Shown in pieces: positions 37,400 through 52,100 of a stretch of DNA of 64,000 nt. Numbering within the stretch: the stretch's first letter is position 1; every line of letters starts with the position of its first letter. The notes beneath the pieces are model-generated. The model was given only the letters and a program-made list of their open reading frames with translations. It ran no database searches and was not told the DNA's origin. A program made the position numbers and the translations under genes. Origin of the DNA: Phoronis australis (lineage: Eukaryota; Phoronida; Phoronidae); the NCBI GenBank assembly GCA_002633005.1, contig NMRA01000412.1, positions 284,556-348,555 of the forward strand, read 5' to 3'.

Positions 37400-38616
37400 A
37401 TGGTCAAGAGGTATTCTCAAGGTGTGTGTACTTCAGATAGTCGTTATGCCGACAGAGACGAGACTCCTGTCACTTTTTGGCCGTTTCCAAAGCCAAAGAG
37501 TGGCTTTGAAAAGAGCAAACGATGGATTAAACTGTGTGGAAGACCGCAGAAACTGCTTAACCTATCAACAACATAATAATGAACACTCGAAAGCTAAACA
37601 CAAGTATGTGTGTTCTAAGGCATGCACTTTTTTAATGTTCCTTTGCAATATCTGATTTTTTGGCTCCGGATTAGGCTTTTGTTATGTGTTTGTGTCACGT
37701 CGCCGGCCGCCGGTCACTGGTTAATTATGAACTCAAGATATATAAGATAAGAATGGAAACATTCCCCAGTCAACGTGTGTGCTTGTTTTTAGTCTGTCTG
37801 GGGTTATTCACGGTCATTAATTCAAGTCGTAACCAGGATTGGTATTGCTTCAATTAAATCACTTACCTTTGAATGATGCTTCAAAATATTCACAGTCTTT
37901 TCTGAATTTTGTTCCGGATTTGGACGGCGCCGGCGCGACTATCGGTCATCGATCACTGGAGAAGAAATTCTCTTTCAATTTTACTGTTAAACGTTTATTA
38001 CAGTCCTTCGGTACCTACTAAAACGTTCGCTTTGATTTGAGGGAAAAACTATATTAAGTACTTTTTATTATTATTTTATAACCGCATTGTGGAGTTTAAA
38101 CCCTCTAAAACCGACACAGATTTTCAAAACTGCACTCTGACTGAATTCGAAGTCTTGTTCCAGCTGTCCGTATGACAGGAAGCTGTGTGATACTAATGTT
38201 ATTATAAAACGTCAAATTACACATTACTCGTAGAACGGAAAGCGGTCCATTTTATAGCTGATTACGGATATCTTTGTTCTTTCTAAGATTTTAAAGATAT
38301 TCGGAGTTTTTTTTTTCGTCCCATAATATCCACTGGCCACTTTTAGTTTGTCCAGTGCTTCAATCTTTACCATGGTTAGTGAAAACGAGCTGTTGTGATA
38401 CAATGAACAATCAAGCAGTGATGACTTTTGTCCGAAATATTCCCTTGTATTAAAATATCCTTTGGTGCTAATTCAGCATTTCAAAGATGGAAAACCAACG
38501 ACAGAAAATCCCTATCGTCTGCCAGCTTGCCAACATGGCAAGGTCACACCAGTGTGTCCAACTCCAAAATCTCAGGCAACAAGAAGAAAAGGAAGTCTGT
38601 TCATACAATTGTCAAG
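37400..38616 (+). pseudogene. THAP zinc-finger gene fragment, broken
   Basis: Exon-like block 1 (37400-37619) starts ATG and reads MVKRYSQGVCTSDSRYADRD, then FWPFPKPKSGFEKSKRWIKL and CGRPQKL; after a frameshift near 37575-37585 the frame continues KHKYVCSK. Block 2 (38477-38616), after acceptor CTAATTCAG, reads HFKDGKPTTENPYRLPACQH. Joined in phase 0 these give the THAP pattern with VCSKHF (C-x2-H) and the FPKPK/W/CGRP core of a DNA-binding domain. The first zinc cysteine expected near RYSQ appears as Tyr, and the junction would use a GC donor (AAG|GCATGC). Frameshift plus lost ligand suggest a pseudogene; such domains often belong to transposases. Confidence 0.6.
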
Positions 38617-39556
38617 GTGATCACTCGGTATTTAAAGTATAAGAACAAAGAGCATGTACAATACCAGATGCTTACTCTAGTGGTTGAATATGATGCTACA
38701 TTATGTTGACGTTTATTTTATCTTAAAAGTAACTGTATTCTTGTCAAAATTTCCCAGTGAAACTGTACTTTCTCAAAAGAACTTCAGTGAGCTTCTCAAT
38801 ATAATTAGCGGCAATCACTTCTCAAGTATTTCACATAATTGACATCAAATCTAACCCATCCCATTTTTTCTTTTTCTTTGGCTAGAGAATTCTGAAACTT
38901 GGCCTTACACTTCCGAACTTGGACTTGATTCAGATGCTGAATCGAAATCTAACTTAACAGGTTAAATGTTCCGAGCACAAAGTGGTGAGTTTTCTGAAAG
39001 TATGGCGTGCAAGTTTTGAGATGAGTTTCGAGTCTCTGGTCCCTGTAAAGGTTGTCCAATATACAGGATTGACGAATCATTTTGCTCTTCGTTATGATTA
39101 TAACTACCACGTACAATTTTTTGTGCTCAAACAAGTTTCCACCTGTAATTCCATGGCTGTGTGTTCTTACGTTAATAAACAAGTTTCGTGTCAATTCGGC
39201 CCTTGGTGGGTCAGCAAATACCGCATATTACAAATCCTAACAGGTACATGTATGAATACACGTCAGCTCTGTCCCGAGGTCACTGCACTGGCTAAAAACA
39301 ACAATTTCCACTGTCTCATGTTGTACTATTCATTGTGCAAACTCAAAACAAAGTCTGAACCAAACCTCACTAAATCACTCACATGGCCAAACATTATACC
39401 ATGTGCAGTGTCGAATGAAAATAATTTCTCAAAAAGAAACATTACAAGCTTATTTAACTCGAACAAGCAACATTTTTTAAAAGATAACACCATTGTCGTC
39501 GTTGGTTGTTTGCCTTCCAAGGGAGTTAGTTTCACGCCAACTTGGTTCTGAAAAGT

Positions 39557-40149
39557 TTACACTCGTCTCTGCAAGGAATCAATCCCTTCATAAGCCTTAT
39601 TGTCGTGTGCGGCAACTGACACATTTCTTGACGATTGTTTGGCTCTTCTTTGGCACTTTCTTTGTTTTCTTATGAAAACAGAGGCAGCCGTAGCGAACAC
39701 AACAACTGCTATTAGTGAGCCAAATATCAGAATTATCATAACCTCTGTTGATAGAGCACCGTCGGTTGTGGGAGTCGAGTTAACTGATTGGTGTTGAGTT
39801 GTCGACACTGGGAGGCTTTGCTTTGCTCTCTTTGTCTTCGTGGTCGTCGTCGTTGTTGTGTGCTCCATGACAACAAATCGCTGCACGCTTCTTCTGGTGA
39901 AAGCTGCTGGGGCAATGTTAGAGATGTGGCTGATTTTACCAGAGTCGTCGATAGCTTTAACAGCAAAGAAGTACGTAACCTCTTTTGGCAAAGTAGTCAA
40001 GTTTATGACAAATGACTCGATTGTTCCTGCCAACTGTGGCTGGGAGACACTACCAGATAATACAAATGACTGGTTCACGGAACGACTAGAAGTGAAGTTC
40101 TTCCGTAGTCTCTCCACGCTTGTATCTAAGCGAAGGTCGTACCTGGCAG
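39557..40149 (-). CDS. CLCA gene 2 exon 15 (FN3 end, stalk, transmembrane helix, tail)
   Basis: 593 nt to the stop, acceptor TTCTTTTACAG. It encodes AARYDLRLDTSVERLRKNFT, TLPKEVTYFFAVKAIDD, a stalk with a Thr run (EHTTTTTTTKTK) longer than in gene 1, the helix VMIILIFGSLIAVVVFATAA, basic RKQRKCQRR, and the tail HDNKAYEGIDSLQRRV. The tail is nearly the same as in gene 1, which suggests it is under constraint. Confidence 0.95.
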
Positions 40150-43100
40150 CTGTAAAAGAATTCAAAGTCGTGAAAGAGGAAATAAAACACCTAAAATCTC
40201 TTTACTGGTCATTCAGTTATATTTTCTTAGAACCAGTATGTCAATTACTTAATCTCGCTACCCCGTAGCTGTTGGGAATGGAGAAAGAGTCCTTTTTGTT
40301 ATCTGAATGACCTGAGAATAAAAAGATGTGTTGCGTTCCGTAACGTAAATTTCTTGCGAATTTAGAGATCACGTAACCCTCTCTGCGCATGCTCCCTTAC
40401 ACGCTATGCATGTAATCTCGCTAGATGTCAGTCGTAGACGTCTTAAAATACAGGACAGGCTAGGCTCCTATCATCATTATGGCAAGGCTCTTTCATAGGA
40501 TAAGGAATCCAACGTTGAATTATTGAGCTCCTTATATGCGGTTGCCAGAGGCAGGAAACCGAATGCTACAGTAACAGAGGCACGCACGGAGTGCGCCGCT
40601 CAGATGGGTGACTGTTACCAGACCTGTTTTCCTGCCAAACGAAGCCTTTTCCAACAAAGTTGTGCACAAAGTGGTGTCCTTTTCGAAATAACTCCGAGAA
40701 AGGCTCGTCTCCAACAACAAAAATTACTCAATTGTTTATGTCATCGTTGCAATTTATAAAGAATTTTGATACAATGCATATTTAAAGGTCTGGTTGCAAA
40801 AGATGGACCCATTTTTAAAGCATATCACACCTCCCTGTATACTTTAAAGGTGAAAAAGCCAGCTGTCCGAGATTCCATTAAAAGGATCCAGGACACTTTA
40901 TTGATGTTTTTGAAAACACTCAACGACAGGGCGACTTCTTTAGGAAAGATCCTTACTAACGAGTATCTTTTGCAAGTCCAATCTGAAAGTGGTTCAAAAT
41001 CCTTATTTTCGAGGCGTTCTCTATTGTCAGAAAATATAGTAGTGCACCCTACACTGTACTTCGCAACCTTTTTCATATAACAATCGTGAATGCACGTTTT
41101 GACCCATGTGGGTTTTGAGTACCGGGGGCACGACATTCAAGGTTGGGATATTGGAAATAATCTTCAAGTGCATGACCCTCCAACTGAGAAGGGAGACAGT
41201 AATTACATACCTTTCGGAGAATGGTTGCTAGAATTGGCCAAAGCTTTTGGTTGGAAACACCACGCACTGATCTACAGACGAGCGAGAAACACGTACTACA
41301 TGTACCATTCTATAAAACTGAATGATCTCTTGCAGTGTGCATTTTACATTCAGTAACTTCACATGTTCGAGTCAGTGGTTAGAAAAAGAAAACGTGCCTT
41401 TTCCACTATCTTATGCAGCAAGGTCACGCGGCAAAAGACCTGCTGTGTAATGGCATGAGACAACCTTGACGTACATGTAAAGGCTGGAATAGCAGCGGAG
41501 ACATATTATTCTGTCGAGGCCGAAATTTACTGAATTTGCAACGTGGACCATGTTGACGTTTAAGATTGAGAAGACCGTTCGATGATAACTTGGAAAGGCC
41601 GGATTAAGGAGCAACATACATAGTTAATCGGTTAACGAAAGTGCCAAACTGCCAGAGAAACCGATGAAGAACCTGAGGAGTTATATGTACTAGGAAACCG
41701 AGGAAGCAGCTGAGGATAATGGCTAAAGAAGACACACTGACCACATCCTCTTTATGCATGTATGTAACATGAGAACTCTAGCAACCGACCGACGTGACAT
41801 CAACTCCAGATTTATAACCACATTTATTCCTACACAAATTGTGACCGTGCCGTTGTTAGTCTACCATGAGTTCATGTCAATTGCAGACGAGGTGGAGCTT
41901 ACGGTTTTAAATAATGACCCCATTTTCAAAAACATCCATTCTCAGAGGGGCCTGAGTATAAATTGGCAATGATGCTATGGAGATATCACAGGCAAGAACA
42001 ATGGCAGCAAGCAAAAGACCTTGAAGAGACCTGGAACGCAATGAAAAGACTGAATTACAGTACTGAAAGTGATTTTCTGCCACTAAAACAGAATTCAACC
42101 TACTCACAAGGTATTTTCAGCGTTTGTTCAGAAAGGTTTTTAATTTTTGTTCATATCAAAGTATTTTCTTTTAGTTTCAATGTTCAAAAAACCAACTGCC
42201 CACTGCCCCCAACTCTGTTGATTTTTCTCCACCAGGCAAAGCACTTCTCCTTATTTGGTATGGCAAGACATAGACGTAGCGCATCTTCCTTACATGTATA
42301 TGGAAAATGTGACCTTTGACCTCAAGTGACTGAGAAACTGACTGTGACTTTAGTATAACTTTTGATTTCAATACTATTTGGAAGAAATTAATCCTAATAA
42401 GATATCGCACAAATGCTATTGCAGAATCGAGGAAGCACCTCAGTTCTAAATACATTGTTGATCACATTGGGTACATTTCATTTTAATCAACTTCAGTATC
42501 GAACAGGGATGGCTGATAGACCAAATAAGGGTTGGGTATCAATGTGGCCGAAAATTCTACCCACAGTTGCCGACCTTACCTGTTCCTTGGTCGAGATCAT
42601 CTCCAACCGCAGTCCACTCTAGAGTCACCGTCGAGTTCTCATAAAACACGCTCACGACCTGTATTTAGAATGCACGACGTCAGACAATACTGGAGCAATG
42701 TCTAGAGAAGAGGCGATGTCATTATAAATACTGACAAGGAGACTGAATCCTCCTACCACGTGACTGATATATACTGTAATGCTATAAAGTTGAGGCACAG
42801 ACTCGTATCCTCCGGCAGCCGATTTTCCATCTTAGCGACCCTAGGGTACTAAGAGAAGATAACGTTCGCAAGAGAAGCGCTGCCACTCGGTAACTGTTGT
42901 GGCCAGGACTTTTGAGTAATTTGAGTTATTACACACGACCAATGAAACTCATGTCCTCTGATCTGATGAACTGCAACGGGGTTAGACAACTTTTGGTGTA
43001 GCGCCATATTGACCAATTGTCATTTTTAATTTATGGCAGAGGTCATACGTTACTGTTCACGATCTTTCCAGTCAGACGTTGTAGAAACCGTAAACTGTGA

Positions 43101-46100
43101 TTACGAAGAGAGCGAACGACGTCAGTACATCAAAGTATGCAAGAACAGTCTTATCTAATAATACATGAAAACTCTGAGGAAAGAAGAATCAGTGGTCGTG
43201 TGATAAAACAATATGACCTGGTTTGACCCTCGGGATTGGCCAGTGTTTCCAAGCAACTTGAAACTTACTACTTCCATCAACACCATTAAAATTATAGTGC
43301 CGCATTATAAAGTTATTCAGAAACCCTAAGTTATGACGTGTCTGGGGTCCTAGTAATGTGAGCTGCATCCTGGCGTCACAGCTTGTCCATCTACCCCGTG
43401 TCGCCACAGTATCATATCAAGGCCCTTTCCACCACAGGGCTTAGCATCATTCCGTCATCATGGCTTACTAGCGACTTCGTGGCTATGGCGCAGGGCCCAT
43501 ATTTACAGCAGGACAATTTAGCTCAAAGACCAATGCAGCTTCATCGTTTGGGAATCATTCATTTGGTTGATTTTTCGAGTTGGAATCCGGGTTTTGCTTT
43601 TTAATCTCGGTAGTTTGAATAAGTGGTTGAGTGGTATACTTGCCTTTAAATCTGTTATTTGTCCGGGTCCATACAAGTCCACGGGAGTAGTAACAGCACC
43701 TGTCCCTGTTGACCTTATGCCAATAACTTGAAAAGAGCCTCCCGAGGCGACACGTGATATTTTGTTCACAGAGGTATACGTAGGTAGCTTTCTTGGCGAA
43801 TCTTAAAAGTAAGTGAGAGCCAACTAGCAGTCAATAATTTTTTTCCTATAACACGTCAATCAAAATACCACATGCTCATTGGTTACAAGTTCCATTCGGT
43901 CACGACTTGGAATGACCAGTTACAAAAAGAGATATATTTACCAAGTGGTGTACAGTTCCACCAACAAATCTAAGCTTGTGTGATAGAAATATTTTTGTGG
44001 TGTATAATTTAACCGAAATATACGTTTTTGCGTGGACAAGTCAAATTAATGATAAAAGGGATGTGAAAAAGAGTAAACTCGAAATCAAATAAACTTAAAA
44101 GATAAAAATTCCAACTCCTTACTCAGGGCCACGTTTTCTCCTGAGACGATTGACCCGAACTTTGCTCGCTACAGTCGGACGAGATCAGCCTTAGCTTGCG
44201 TAATCCCGTCAGATTTTGAGCCCCATCCCTGAGCCGGAGGCAGTTAATACGCGTCTCAGAGGTTGAATTTGGTTGTGCGTTCACGGATGCGACTAAGTTA
44301 TTTTTGCATTCGTCTAAAGAAAACAAGTTTCAGCAAATTCGAATGAGAAAAATGTCCAATTACGAAAGAATTAACATTAACTTGAGGAGTGAAAGTGGCG
44401 AAATTAGCACAGGCGTTCTGGTAGTAATCTGCTTTGCGGAGAAACTTGACATCTCAGATGTTTACTTTGTGCCATTTGATTGACCAAAATACTATGATCC
44501 AGACAGAATTTGCGTAATTCAAAGCAGCTCTTTTGGCCTCAGGAGAANTACCAAGTGGTGTACAGTTCCACCAACAAATCTAGGCTTGTGTGATAGAAAT
44601 ATTTTTGTGGTGTATAATTTAACCGAAATATACGTTTTTGCGTGGACAAGTCAAATTAATGATAAAAGGGATGAGAAAAAGAGTAAACTGGAAATCAAAT
44701 AAACTTAAAAGATAAAAATTCCAACTCCTTACTCAGGGCCACGTTTTCTCCTGAGACGATTGACCCGAGCTTTGCTCGCTACAGTCGGACGAGATCAGCC
44801 TTAGCTTGCGTAAGCCCGTCAGATTTTGAGCCCCATCCCTGAGCCGGAGGCAGTTAATACGCGTCTCAGAGGTTGAATTTGGTTGTGCGTTCACGGATGC
44901 GACTAAGTTATTTTTGCATTCGTCTAAAGAAAACAAGTTTCAGCAAATTCGAATGAGAAAAATGTCCAATTACGAAAGAATTAACATTAACTTGAGGAGT
45001 GAAAGTGGCGAAATTAGCACAGGCGTTCTGGTAGTAATCTGCTTTGCGGAGAAACTTGACATCTCAGATGTTTACTTTGTGCCATTTGATTGACCAAAAT
45101 ACTATGATCCAGACAGAATTTGCGTAATTCAAAGCAGCTCTTTTGGCCTCAGGAGAAAATTTGGCTATGTTTGGACATTTCAAACAAAATCACACACAGA
45201 TTTTCAAACTAAGACTAGTCAGTAATCCACAGGCAAGGGCGTGAACCGCCATTTTTGTCTAGGAGGTAGAAACTAGGTCAACAGAATTTGAGATTTGCAA
45301 AACTTTGACGGTATAAGTGTGGTTCACATATTAACAAATGACATATTAGACCAAGTAAGTCTAAAATTGGACTAAACTGTCTTTTGCACCTGTTATATAC
45401 TAAAGTTAAGCTCAACTCATAAAAACAACAATACCAAAAGAAAAGTATTTTATCAGACGAGTTCTAACTGCCTGATATATCTCCTAAAATATATTCTTTT
45501 GAGGTTGGCGAAAGCTATCACTGCATGTTCTAAACCAGTGCGGCCTTGTGAAGCGGTGTTAGCAGCAAGACATGTCTAGTCATCGGATGACAACCGACTC
45601 AAAGGGATTGTGTTTATAAAATGGATTTTGAGTCTTTTCAAGGTGAACGATCTTGTCCATTTGCTCAAAATCTCAACAGTACTCTCTACGGCGTTTCGAT
45701 GACGACATCGGCGTGTCCTGCTCCTGAATTCGATCGCAGTTCACATTATTCTTGGTGGCAGTTCGTAAACCATTCGCCACGTTGGGACCAACGTTCACGC
45801 AAAGCATGCGATCTTCTGGATTTCAATTTGCGAATGGCAAATGTGGTTGATGGCGCGTCATTGAGTTACATTAATTGTTTGGATGTTCCAAGGCTCAAAA
45901 CATTTCTTCGAATTCGAAGCTTATCAATCAGCTCACACAAACAACATAAACTAGTTGGAGGTTGGTCCGAGAATCCGAAATAAAATTGTCGCAGCGGGAT
46001 ATAGTCCGAAGAGTCGATAGTACAAAGGGCCTATATTCCGAAAAGTGATTACTCTTTGGCTTACATAATGATGCACCATTTTCTCAAATTAATGAATTTT

Positions 46101-49100
46101 GTGATTGGCGATGGGTTGACAGTTGCTAAATGTGGTATCGGAATGCCGTTTCCCTCTCCCTCCTCCTCTCCCTACCCCTTTCCCTCTCTCCTGGTTTTGG
46201 GGGTGCGTAAACCGTGTTTTATGAGTAAAGGGTCATGTTGGTGAAACAGTGAACAGTGTTAACACGTCCGCGAGTCGTATTCGCGAGTACCCACTTGCAT
46301 GTGCAAAGTACATGTAGATGTACATTGCACATGTGCTAGATTGTGTGAGCAGTGTCTTCTGAGTGGACTAAGCTTTAATTAACACTTGAAATTCTTGATG
46401 GCATCCTAAATTGAAAAGCAGAGTATTGGAAGCAGTGTATGTCCAAGTGCTTTTCAGTGTCAGTGGATCCGTACATGTAGTTTCATGTCATACGATATTT
46501 TTTGGAAAAACACATCGAAGGACACAACCCTTTCTGTACCAGTAGCATTTGCAACGAAAGGTAAAAATAGTAACCAAAACTGAACGGATTTCAAAAGAAA
46601 CAAACGTTATTCGTTTGATCACACTTCACGTATCTTACCACATCTTCCCGTTAAAAAACATACATCAGGTAATTTCTGGCCACCGCTCGACGATTTTACT
46701 TTGCCAGAGCTGTCTTTGACCTTGACCTTTACTGAATATCCGCCATCACCCTTAATATTTAGAAAATATCCAGAGTAAACACCATCTTCCTTGTTGGTGT
46801 CCGCCCCTGCAAATTAACAAGATAGTGATAGTTTCATGGACTCCGTGGAAATAGCAAAAAATGCGTTGGCTGGTACAGCATCAGTGGTTTTCAGTAATAG
46901 TCCAAATATTTCAAATCGTGCGAGTAACGCAGGAAGTACTTCAGTTGCTGCTGCTATTGGTGTTCTTGCTAGTCATGATAATGAAACTGTTGTTGAGTCT
47001 ATTGCTCTAATAATCGTCTCTACTGACTTAGCAAATCACGCAACGTTCTGAAGATGTGGTCAAAAAGGGGTGTTAAGCAATTCCGTTTTTGTCATTGCTG
47101 ACTGTTAGAGAGCCTCATGAAATCGCAACAGATTTTTCAGCCAGTTCCCTACATTGATCAAATGTTAGAGAACGGCAGCCTTTTGAGCAAAATAAATATA
47201 CATATAAAATTGCGTTTTGCTCATTCATAGCATATGCACAAAGCACGAGCTAACAACTACAGTCGAACACCCTATGAAAGCAGTCTATCTGTATACATGT
47301 ACACTGTATAACAAATTAGTTGCAGATTTTGTCAACTGGCCAAGCACGAGACAGTGAATTCTTCCGCAAAATGTCTCCAAGGGCAATAACAGTCAACTTC
47401 TGTATCCAGTTCTACGGCGTCTGAAACGTAAGAATTTTAACAACGTGTTTTCAAATATTTATAAGCTATAACTTTACAATATGATAAATGACGACCTGCT
47501 CCGGATCCGGTTATTTCAAAGGTTCTTCCAGCAAACTGGCCTCCGTGGTCAAATTAGTCCTTACCAGCTCCGTTATCCGTCAACGTCACCGCACTACTTG
47601 CACCAGAACTACTTTCAACCAATGCCGATACTTTAGCATCTACAACTGGCAGATCACCCTTTGTCAGAGTCGCGTATATGATCAAGGCTGGGGATGAATT
47701 TGGATCTGAAAAGCAATTGAAACAATGTGTAATTCACATGTTTTCAGCTTTGGAAGTAAACTACTCAAAACGGTAAGTGTTTGTGTACTATATGTTTGGC
47801 TCCGCCTAATTTCCGAGAAATTGGATATAACCAATTCGTGTATGATATACACGAGCTGATGTTTCCTTTCTGACTAATGTTTTGTTTTCTTAATCCGATT
47901 TCTCTCACCACAGGACATTACTCATTACGCTTTTCATCAAATACATGGACACGTAGTTAGATATTTCATACTGAATAATCCATGTTTGAATTTTGTCAAT
48001 TTTCTAATTGCCTTTGAAATTACAAACCTAGCGGCGTACTTATGTTTAGTAGTTTATTCCGTCATAGATCACAGACAAAAGATTCTAGCATGGGATTCCA
48101 AGAAAAGACTCCAGTTTTCGGTTAGTGATCAGACAACTTACTTGCCGGAAGTTAAACTGTAACTCACCCAAACGCCGTACTTACTTGGCGGCCAATAAAA
48201 TTAGTCGTGCCCTTTGCGTATACATTGTACGATCGCAGGTTTTGAATTTACAGTGTTGGCGGTCCATGTTTTTGATTACAAAATTCACAAAGCACTGTGA
48301 CGTAAAGCCAAATCGCCTAGAAAAATAGTTGATGATGAAACAGTTGCTTTGCTTCACACAAATTAACTTAGATGTGCAGTGTCATACAGCTGTTGTTGGC
48401 ATTTCGTGAACATATCATTGACAACATGGGGGGGGTACATGTACCGTGGAACGGGTCGTGTTTGTTATAGAACACGTCTTGATTAATTCTCTCTAATGGC
48501 TATTTTTCATTGGTCAGTAAAACTCTGAGGTGTCAAAACTGAATGTGACATGTCTCTCCACTAGGAGTGGTTTCATCTACTTTGCCTGTTGTAAAATATG
48601 CATTTCTTAACGCGGCAACTGCTCTTAATTGTAATCGAAGACCGGTTTCTTTGACGGAGAGTGGGATACTGGAATTTACTGAATGCAACATTTAAATGTC
48701 ATAACAATGAACTTTGCGTGACATTCTGCATAACAAATCATCGTCATAAATTTTCTAGTTTCGTTGATCAGATAGTGTTCGTCAACATATTTGAAAAACA
48801 CTAGCAATGACAATATCGACAGTCAAACATCATTAATTTTTCACAAAATAAGTTTAGTAGTTTGATAGGTTTTAGGCCTTTCGCATTGATGTCACAAACT
48901 CATCGCTTTTGCAGAACTTACATACGAAGGCTTTGTGCGACACGGAAATTATACATATTTCACTTCCATTCCATATTTGGTCAAAACATAGATTACCTAG
49001 AACACACCACATACCGGAAAAATTTAGGGTGGGATGCCTGAGTTCACTAGACAGTGTTATTGGCTCAGCGTCGACTGACTTTGATCTGGACGTAATGGAG

Positions 49101-52100
49101 ATCTGAAGTTGGCAAGCCTGGAATCCATTGTTACGTATTAGTATGGTCCACGTGCCTGTTTCCGCTATACCTGGTACTGGTATCCGCAAAATGTTTGACG
49201 ACGACTGCATTGTGGGTATTGTGAGATTAGTGTTCGATGGTCGCGAGATGTCAATCTGAATCTGAGGCTGAGCTCTCAACCAGGACAGGATAAATGCTGT
49301 ATCTTTCCCCAGACTGTCGTCGATGAAAATTTCGTGTGTGTAATTGTCAATCGGTCGAATTGTTAGCGTCTCACTAGACAACTGAAAGCAGACACAGGTG
49401 CAATGTGAATCGTTTCCAATTCACACATCTACAATAGATCTCTATCTTTAGTAACTTAATCGAAGCAAAGATTATTACCATATTAGTCTTCCGCATCAAC
49501 TCCGTGTAGAAAAATAAGCATTGTATTAAACGAAAAGGATCTGGAACAGCACAAGTATTCTTAACAGTTACTGTGAAGCCAACTTTAAATTCAAGAAACT
49601 ATTAACTTGCAAGATTGTCATCACGAACCGATCAAGTTGCATACTAATCTCCCCCACGTGCAAAGATGTCTGGATGGCACTCACGACGTCTAGTGTATCC
49701 TCGAAACATGGTAGTTCTATAGTGTAGGCCTCATCTCAAGCCATATAATTAGAAACGACCAGTTTAACGCCATGAGTAGTGGACTGTGGACTTGTAACAA
49801 TAACGGTTTAGTGACTGCAAATGCAACTACGTGTATAGACGCTAATGTGGTTATCATTAGATTTTCGGTTGAGATCGCCGACCTCACACGCAGTACACCG
49901 TAATTATTACATTTCGACGTGCCGTTGCAAGAAGCGTTGATAGCGTAATAATCTATTTTCTTTTGCTGGCTCTCTCAGCCCCGAATGAATGTGCATTCCT
50001 AATTCTTACACTTGCCGTAAAAGTGCAAGTTCAGCAAGCGTAGTTAGCACACACCCTTGTTGACGGTTTTCTAAACCGTAAATTAAAATTGTACATTTGC
50101 AGCTCCAGTAAAGATGTGGACGCAAAACTGAGCGTTAGCTTACAACTTTTATGTCGTTGCCGCAAATTAAATTAGTAATCATCTCTCACTGTTGAAGTTG
50201 CACCAATAGTGATTAGCGTATCAATCTCGTTACCAGTCTTCTAAACCACACATAATGTTATTATTTAATTATCCGTTTAAGTACAATTGCTCTTGCAACA
50301 AGCGTAGCATCGATCGTGCCAGCCTACAGCCATTTCTCGTGGCCAGCGTAATATGGATTTTGAATGGAAAAACATTTCGATATCTTGAGAAGTAGAGATT
50401 GCACGATTTCCATTAAAAATGAGTTAGCTAATTCACTATCTGGAGCGGGGCATACAACAATTAGGTGACGCCCTAACGGTGCAGCTCACTCTAGAACATT
50501 TAAAGCATACAATAAGATAATTTTGCACCTTTACAAATGCTGACTTGTGCGATTCTTCGACAACCGTCTGTGTGAATGCGTCCGCCAAACTTGTACTTGT
50601 CGCTGAATCACTTGAAAAGAATGGGGTCCCTCCCGTTTCTAACGCTAGCACTCTTAGTCGTGGATCAGCAGCATCGGTGACAAGTATAGTGTCAACAATA
50701 ACACCCTCTTGTTTCAGTTCAGGCAGGTATTGTCCCAGGTAATCGGAAGAGTCCATGCCATCAGATAAGAGAATCAGTCTTCCACCACGTGGGTTGGTTC
50801 CATTTCGTAACACCTGTTATGAATGCCAGACAAAAGAAATTACCAGGCATTTCCTTTAGACATTGCCAGGGAGTACAAAGTCATTCGTAAAATAGCATAT
50901 CAGCAATAATATATGATATTTAACCGCCCAGGGCGTTAACCCGAACGATTACGGTACTGCCTTTGATACCACTTCCTTGATTTGTTTGCGATTTTGCATC
51001 GTCCCGTCGTTTGCATTTTATTATCGTTCCGTTGATAGTTTTGTCAAAAGGTGTCTTTTGAACATAACTAAGTTTGTAATAAAACATATCAAGTTATAAA
51101 ACGACGATTGTCACTTGTTCACATTACTTTTGAATGTTGTATCAATGGACTTTTGAACAATTAATTTGTGATCGCTTTTCACAAGAATGGAATGCAAGCG
51201 TGCAAACAAATCAAAACTAGAAAGATTATTGTCACGGCGTGACAATATTGGACTCTACGCGTGCGTATTAAAGGAATTGTTATGGGAAGTTACTGACAGC
51301 AACCCGGTTACCAATATGAAAAGGAATTCTTTGAAATTGTAGGAGAAATTACATGTTAATATTTTGATGACCTTTCCACTAACTAACCTCTTCCGGTGCA
51401 TTATGAACCCCGATAAGGGATTAATTGTAAAACCAATTTAAAGTGTGGTTAATGCTAAGAATCACAGATGTTTTACTTTAATCACTTAAGAATACAATAT
51501 GAAAGAATTGGTCAAACTTTCAGAAGAAAAATGCACCTAATGACCCAATGGGTGCACCAAATGACCTAAAAATTGAAAATTCAAACTCAATCGCATTTAG
51601 TAAGCAGATATGTAATTTTGAAGTCACTAGCTCAAAATTTTAATTTTGCACTCAATAACCTTTGACCTATTTTTTCTGATTGGTTAGGCCTATTGCGTAG
51701 TTAAGTAGATTGTTCAATTGGCATGTTGACTTACACTAGTGTGCTGAAATTGAAAAGAATTCATTGAAAAACGTAAGATATAACATTTTGAACGTTAGAT
51801 GACCTTTGCACTAATTGACCTTACCCGGTGCATTTTAAGCATCTTTAGGAGAATTATTGCAAAGCCCATGGAAAATGTGTTTAACGCTGAGAATTACAGT
51901 TGTCTAACGGTTGACACATCAGAATACTTGCTGATTGAAAAGGTCAAATTTTCAGAAGAAAAATGCACCTAATGACCCCATGTTTGCACTAAATGATCTG
52001 AAACTTTGGATTCCGATTTGATTTACCTGTGGCAATCAGACCTGTCAATTTGAAGTGTCTAGCTCAAAATTTTAGTTTGACCTTTGACCAATTTCACCTG

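Larger units (their letters stand above)
33392..39556. other. Region between the convergent CLCA genes
   Basis: 6.2 kb. It holds the 3' UTRs, a hairpin (34297-34438), a gypsy-type fragment (35270-36010) and a degenerate THAP-domain gene (37400-38616). Between these I see nothing recognisable. A plus-strand open frame of 189 codons at 38982-39551 partly resembles transposase-linked sequence (see findings). Confidence 0.6.
43802..46638 (-). other. CLCA gene 2 intron 12
   Basis: 2.8 kb. More than 1.2 kb of it is the doubled segment 43939-45157. A plus-strand frame at 45621-45983 has a possible SAP-like motif. A (TC)-rich tract lies at 46150-46192. Confidence 0.6.

Noticed and set aside
38890-38962. 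Third exon of the THAP gene (TTTGGCTAG acceptor, frame NSETWPYTSELGLDSDAESK)
   Set aside because: The reading frame looks coding-like, but the phase does not fit the preceding donor unless a second, weaker AG is used; left out for lack of support.
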